Positions 61,503-64,000 of a DNA stretch of 64,000 bases are shown here, piece by piece. The DNA comes from Lactobacillus isalae. GTDB lineage: Bacteria > Bacillota > Bacilli > Lactobacillales > Lactobacillaceae. The stretch is from contig NZ_OX443569.1 of the NCBI RefSeq assembly GCF_947539375.1, positions 248,001 to 312,000 on the forward strand, written 5' to 3'. Within the stretch, counting starts at the first letter, position 1. The number at the start of each line of letters is the position of its first letter. Position numbers and translations under genes: made by a program. The notes below the pieces were generated by a model. That model worked only from the letters and a program-made list of their open reading frames with translations. It was not told where the DNA came from and did no database searches.

Positions 61503-62315
61503 ATGACGATTGGAGAAGCTTTAAAAGCAGAAAGAAAGAGATTGGGATTAAGCCAGTCTCAAATGACAGGAAATTTAATAACGAAATCACATTATTCAAA
61601 AATTGAACGTGGCTTGTTTGACATTAGAACAAATGATTTATTAACAATTTTAAATTTACATAACATTGATGTGGTTGAATTTTTTAAAAAGATTTCTGTT
61701 ACTAATCAAGAAGAAAATACGAAAGCCTATTTAGCACAGCTTCATGCAGCTTATTACACGAGAAATATTGAGAAAATTGAGCAAATTAGTAATAAATTGA
61801 AAAATAAACAACCAAAAACACTAGAGTTAAAAAATTTAGAAGCACAAGCATCTCTTTTAAAAGCTTACTTTACAAACAGTATTGATACATTATCGGATAA
61901 ATCAAAAGAAAATATTAAAAGAATTATTTTTAGTAATGATGAATGGCAAGTAGAAGATTTAAGGCTATTTGCAATTGCTATATCACTTTTTGATATTTCT
62001 GAATTGAATTCGGTGGTAAAATCTATTATTAGTCGCCATTTTAATTTGAATTTGGAAGAAAAGGAATTTAGGTTAGTTTTATCTGCGATACTAGTAAATT
62101 TTTTATCTTATTCTGTTAAAGTTCAAAATTCAGATATTCAATTGATCAAGAAAGTATTTCAGGTACTAGATAATTTAAATGGAGAACCGGATAATTGTTT
62201 TGCAAAATTAATGACTTTATATTATCGAGAATATTTTGCAGAAAATAGCAAAAATATGGAAGAAATTATAAAAGTCATAAGAAATAGCGGAATGGATAAA
62301 ATATTAAAAAAGTAA
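61503..62315 (+). CDS. Rgg/MutR-type regulator
   Basis: A 270-residue protein with an XRE helix-turn-helix at residues about 4-60 (LKAERKRLGLSQSQMTGNLITKSHYSKIERG) and a long all-helical TPR-like C-terminal domain, the architecture of Rgg, MutR and RopB regulators. These bind short intracellular peptides in the C-terminal domain and activate nearby genes. AAGGT precedes the ATG. A perfect palindrome and an 8-codon ORF with a strong ribosome binding site follow, then a lanthipeptide synthetase-like gene. MutR itself activates lantibiotic genes, so this is its probable target. The C-terminus (MDKILKK) is slightly shorter than usual. Confidence 0.85.
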   Translation: MTIGEALKAERKRLGLSQSQMTGNLITKSHYSKIERGLFDIRTNDLLTILNLHNIDVVEFFKKISVTNQEENTKAYLAQLHAAYYTRNIEKIEQISNKLKNKQPKTLELKNLEAQASLLKAYFTNSIDTLSDKSKENIKRIIFSNDEWQVEDLRLFAIAISLFDISELNSVVKSIISRHFNLNLEEKEFRLVLSAILVNFLSYSVKVQNSDIQLIKKVFQVLDNLNGEPDNCFAKLMTLYYREYFAENSKNMEEIIKVIRNSGMDKILKK

Positions 62316-62320
62316 AAATA

Positions 62321-62344
62321 AAAAGTGTTAAATTTAACACTTTT
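62321..62344. terminator. 24-bp perfect palindrome after the Rgg-type gene
   Basis: AAAAGTGTTAAA is followed directly by its reverse complement, then ATTTTTTT. It should terminate the regulator transcript. Its position upstream of the next promoter region (AT-rich, possible -10 TATAAG at 62371-62376) means that it could also be an operator. Confidence 0.65.
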
Positions 62345-62418
62345 TATTTTTTTATAAGAATTAATTTTAATATAAGTACATAAAGAAAGTTAGTTAAAAC
62401 TGAAATGGAGGTATTCAG

Positions 62419-62445
62419 ATGTTTATTCCCTGGTATCCACTTTAA
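62419..62445 (+). CDS. 8-residue peptide ORF, candidate leaderless signal
   Basis: ATG (62419) to TAA (62443-62445) encodes MFIPWYPL. GGAGG (62407-62411) lies seven bases upstream, the best-placed ribosome binding site in this gap. The peptide is short, hydrophobic and aromatic, with no signal sequence and no Ser, Thr or Cys, so it cannot be a lanthipeptide core. Next to an Rgg-type gene it recalls the 8-residue leaderless SIP peptide (MWLLLLFL) that activates RopB in Streptococcus pyogenes. It is directly upstream of the synthetase-like gene. A translational-coupling leader is the main alternative. Confidence 0.6.
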   Translation: MFIPWYPL

Positions 62446-62471
62446 ATAGATGAATTGGTGAGATGATAACG

Positions 62472-63971
62472 ATGAAAATAATGAATATTAATTTGATTAA
62501 GAATATAGAATATGCAGAATTACTATCACAACCGGAAAACTCGAAATTATCAAAATTAATATTAAAAAAATTGAAAAGTTTACCAGATTATGAAGTTAAA
62601 CAAAATAATTTTTTTATAGAATGTATTTCTACTAAAAATATTATGAAAGAACAAGGGTGGAAAATTCATATTTCAGCTTCTAATAATAATTATATCCACA
62701 TTTTAAAAGAAGTAATTAGAATAATAGTTCCACTGAATGTTTCTTTTAAATGGGTTTCTATTAAGAATAGAAATATTATGTTAACCAAAGATTTTTTGAG
62801 AGAACAGGCTGGAAAATTCATTACTATTTATCCTCAGAATAATATTCAGTTTCAAGTTTTATGCAGGATATTTCAAAAAAAATTACGTCAATATAGTGGT
62901 GTTCCTATTTTGACAGATAAGTCTATCGGAAATGTAATATCAATTAGATATGGTGGTTTTAAGAAAATATTGGATTACGATAATGAAGGAGATGGAATAT
63001 ATTGTATAAGAGATACAAACAAAAAATTGGTGTATGACAGAAGAGAAATTGGAATTTATAAGCCTGAGTGGATAACTGAGAATTTTGTAAAACCATTAAA
63101 TAATCTATATCCAAAACAAAAATCTAAGTTATTAGAACAATATAATTTTAAAAATGCACTTCAATTTACTAATTATGGTGGGGTTTATGAAGCAATTCAA
63201 AAGAAAGATAATTTACACGTTGTAATTAAAGAAGCAAAAAAATATTTTGGAGGAAATATATTTAATAATAGTTTCCCTAAGGATGTAAGATCAATTCGTA
63301 GAAATGAATATTTAATTTTACAAAAAATTAGTTTAATAAATGCTACTCCTAAACCAATAAGTTACTTTAAAGAAAAGTCAGGAGATTATCTAGTCGAAAA
63401 ATATGTTAGTGGAGATCTTCTAAGAACATTACGTCTTGAAAATCCATTGTATTATCCAAATGCTACAGAAGATGAGTATAATCAATATTTAAAGAAATTA
63501 TCCCATATATTTTTGGATTTATACTTTAAAATCAATAAAATAAACAAAAATGGGATTATATTAAATGATCTTACGCCAAATAATATTATCGTAGATTTAA
63601 AAACGAATTCAGCTAAAATAATTGATTTAGAAAGTAGTGTTGATCTGTCCTGTGAAAAAACTACCTATCCTTTATTTGTTACGCCGGGGTATTCAGAATA
63701 TTTTTATTCAAAAAAACTTAGCACAAACGATGATTTCTCATGGGTCATGTGTTTAATAGATATGTTGATAGCACGGGCACAACTACTAAATATTAATATT
63801 AAGTTAATAATTCAATCACTAGAATTTTGTAGAGAAATACAAGATTCATGGGCGCAATTATGTACCCATTTAATCTTGTATCTAGAACATTATAAAAATA
63901 ATTCTAAGACACAAAATTGTATAAAAGAAATATTAAGCGATCTAAACAAGGAAATTCAAATTTATGGATGA
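62472..63971 (+). CDS. Class III lanthipeptide synthetase-like protein (lyase and kinase domains only)
   Basis: A 499-residue LanKC/RamC-type protein. The N-terminal domain (residues about 60-205) has GWKIHISA, GKFITIYP, IRYGGF and the DRR...PEWI pattern typical of class III enzymes. The kinase domain (about 230-470) has Lys253 in VVIKEA, a catalytic loop NDLTPNNII (365-373), metal-binding DLE (385-387) and VTPGY. The usual C-terminal LanC-like cyclase is missing; normal enzymes are about 800-900 residues. It should phosphorylate and eliminate Ser/Thr to give dehydro-residues. The ATG at 62472 is used because GGTGAG (62457-62462) abuts the alternative at 62463. The precursor and any cyclase must lie beyond the window. 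Confidence 0.8.
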   Translation: MKIMNINLIKNIEYAELLSQPENSKLSKLILKKLKSLPDYEVKQNNFFIECISTKNIMKEQGWKIHISASNNNYIHILKEVIRIIVPLNVSFKWVSIKNRNIMLTKDFLREQAGKFITIYPQNNIQFQVLCRIFQKKLRQYSGVPILTDKSIGNVISIRYGGFKKILDYDNEGDGIYCIRDTNKKLVYDRREIGIYKPEWITENFVKPLNNLYPKQKSKLLEQYNFKNALQFTNYGGVYEAIQKKDNLHVVIKEAKKYFGGNIFNNSFPKDVRSIRRNEYLILQKISLINATPKPISYFKEKSGDYLVEKYVSGDLLRTLRLENPLYYPNATEDEYNQYLKKLSHIFLDLYFKINKINKNGIILNDLTPNNIIVDLKTNSAKIIDLESSVDLSCEKTTYPLFVTPGYSEYFYSKKLSTNDDFSWVMCLIDMLIARAQLLNINIKLIIQSLEFCREIQDSWAQLCTHLILYLEHYKNNSKTQNCIKEILSDLNKEIQIYG

Positions 63972-63983
63972 TGTGAGTATATT

Positions 63984-64000
63984 ATGTCAAAAAACTTTAA
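63984..64000 (+). CDS. Start of the next gene (cut by window edge)
   Basis: An ATG at 63984 opens MSKNF and runs off the edge. An ATG at 63964, overlapping the synthetase stop, also stays open to the edge, so the start is undecided. Its position suggests an operon partner: a precursor peptide, cyclase or transporter. Nothing more can be said from five codons. Confidence 0.35.

Noticed and set aside
62419-62445. The 8-residue peptide as the lanthipeptide precursor
   Set aside because: It contains no Ser, Thr or Cys, so the neighbouring enzyme could not dehydrate or cyclise it.
62405-62449. A 14-codon ORF (MEVFRCLFPGIHFK) overlapping the 8-codon ORF in another frame
   Set aside because: It has no ribosome binding site; its own first codons are the GGAGG used by the ATG at 62419.
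1-64000. tRNA or rRNA genes, CRISPR arrays and prophage genes
   Set aside because: Nothing with tRNA arms and CCA, rRNA-like sequence, regular repeat-spacer units or phage structural genes was seen on reading; a covariance-model scan would be decisive.

Overview
The window reads as chromosomal DNA of an AT-rich Lactobacillus of the johnsonii/gasseri group. The strongest taxonomic evidence is a complete lactacin F gene pair (lafA and lafX), the classical two-peptide bacteriocin of L. johnsonii. The sugar, peptide and phosphate genes around it fit the same group. I see no tRNA, rRNA or CRISPR array.

Layout. (1) 1-9865: the start of a phosphatidylserine decarboxylase-like gene, then a glycoside locus: PTS EIIC and a ROK repressor on the minus strand, diverging from a ROK kinase, GH1, GH31 alpha-xylosidase and GH42 beta-galactosidase. 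A shared operator-like element lies at both promoters, so the set looks like one regulon, perhaps for xyloglucan-type oligosaccharides. (2) 9.9-15.3 kb: peptide transporter, C69 dipeptidase, MFS transporter and a frameshifted lipoprotein. (3) 15.3-23.5 kb: MarR regulator with a heterodimeric ABC exporter, then an amino-acid ABC importer with duplicated binding proteins and a T-box leader. (4) 23.7-32.7 kb: Rpn-type nuclease, trehalose operon (treR, treC, treB), padC-padR, DUF4097-like protein and uridine kinase.

(5) 32.9-45.6 kb is a bacteriocin island. It holds a glycosyltransferase resembling glycocin enzymes beside a double-glycine peptide, a pheromone-kinase-regulator-transporter operon, lafA/lafX with a putative immunity gene, and a decayed second export locus broken by an IS30-type element. 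Several small immunity-like genes follow. Six promoters carry two 9-bp direct repeats exactly 21 bp apart, followed at near-constant distance by a -10 box. This defines a regulon for the LytTR response regulator.

(6) 45.6-61.4 kb is housekeeping: P-type ATPase, patatin-like protein, amino-acid ABC importer, GNAT, pstSCAB1B2-phoU, a YfcC-type carrier, Dps-like protein, rbsK and rpiA. (7) 61.5-64.0 kb: an Rgg/MutR-type regulator, a well-placed 8-codon ORF and a class III lanthipeptide synthetase-like protein that ends after its kinase domain. The 8-residue peptide looks like a leaderless signal in the manner of the RopB-SIP system. This edge and the possible Cys-free glycocin at 33-34 kb are the best candidates for undescribed systems.

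Start codons were moved from the longest frame wherever a ribosome binding site clearly selected another codon. All assignments come from reading motifs; no database search was run.
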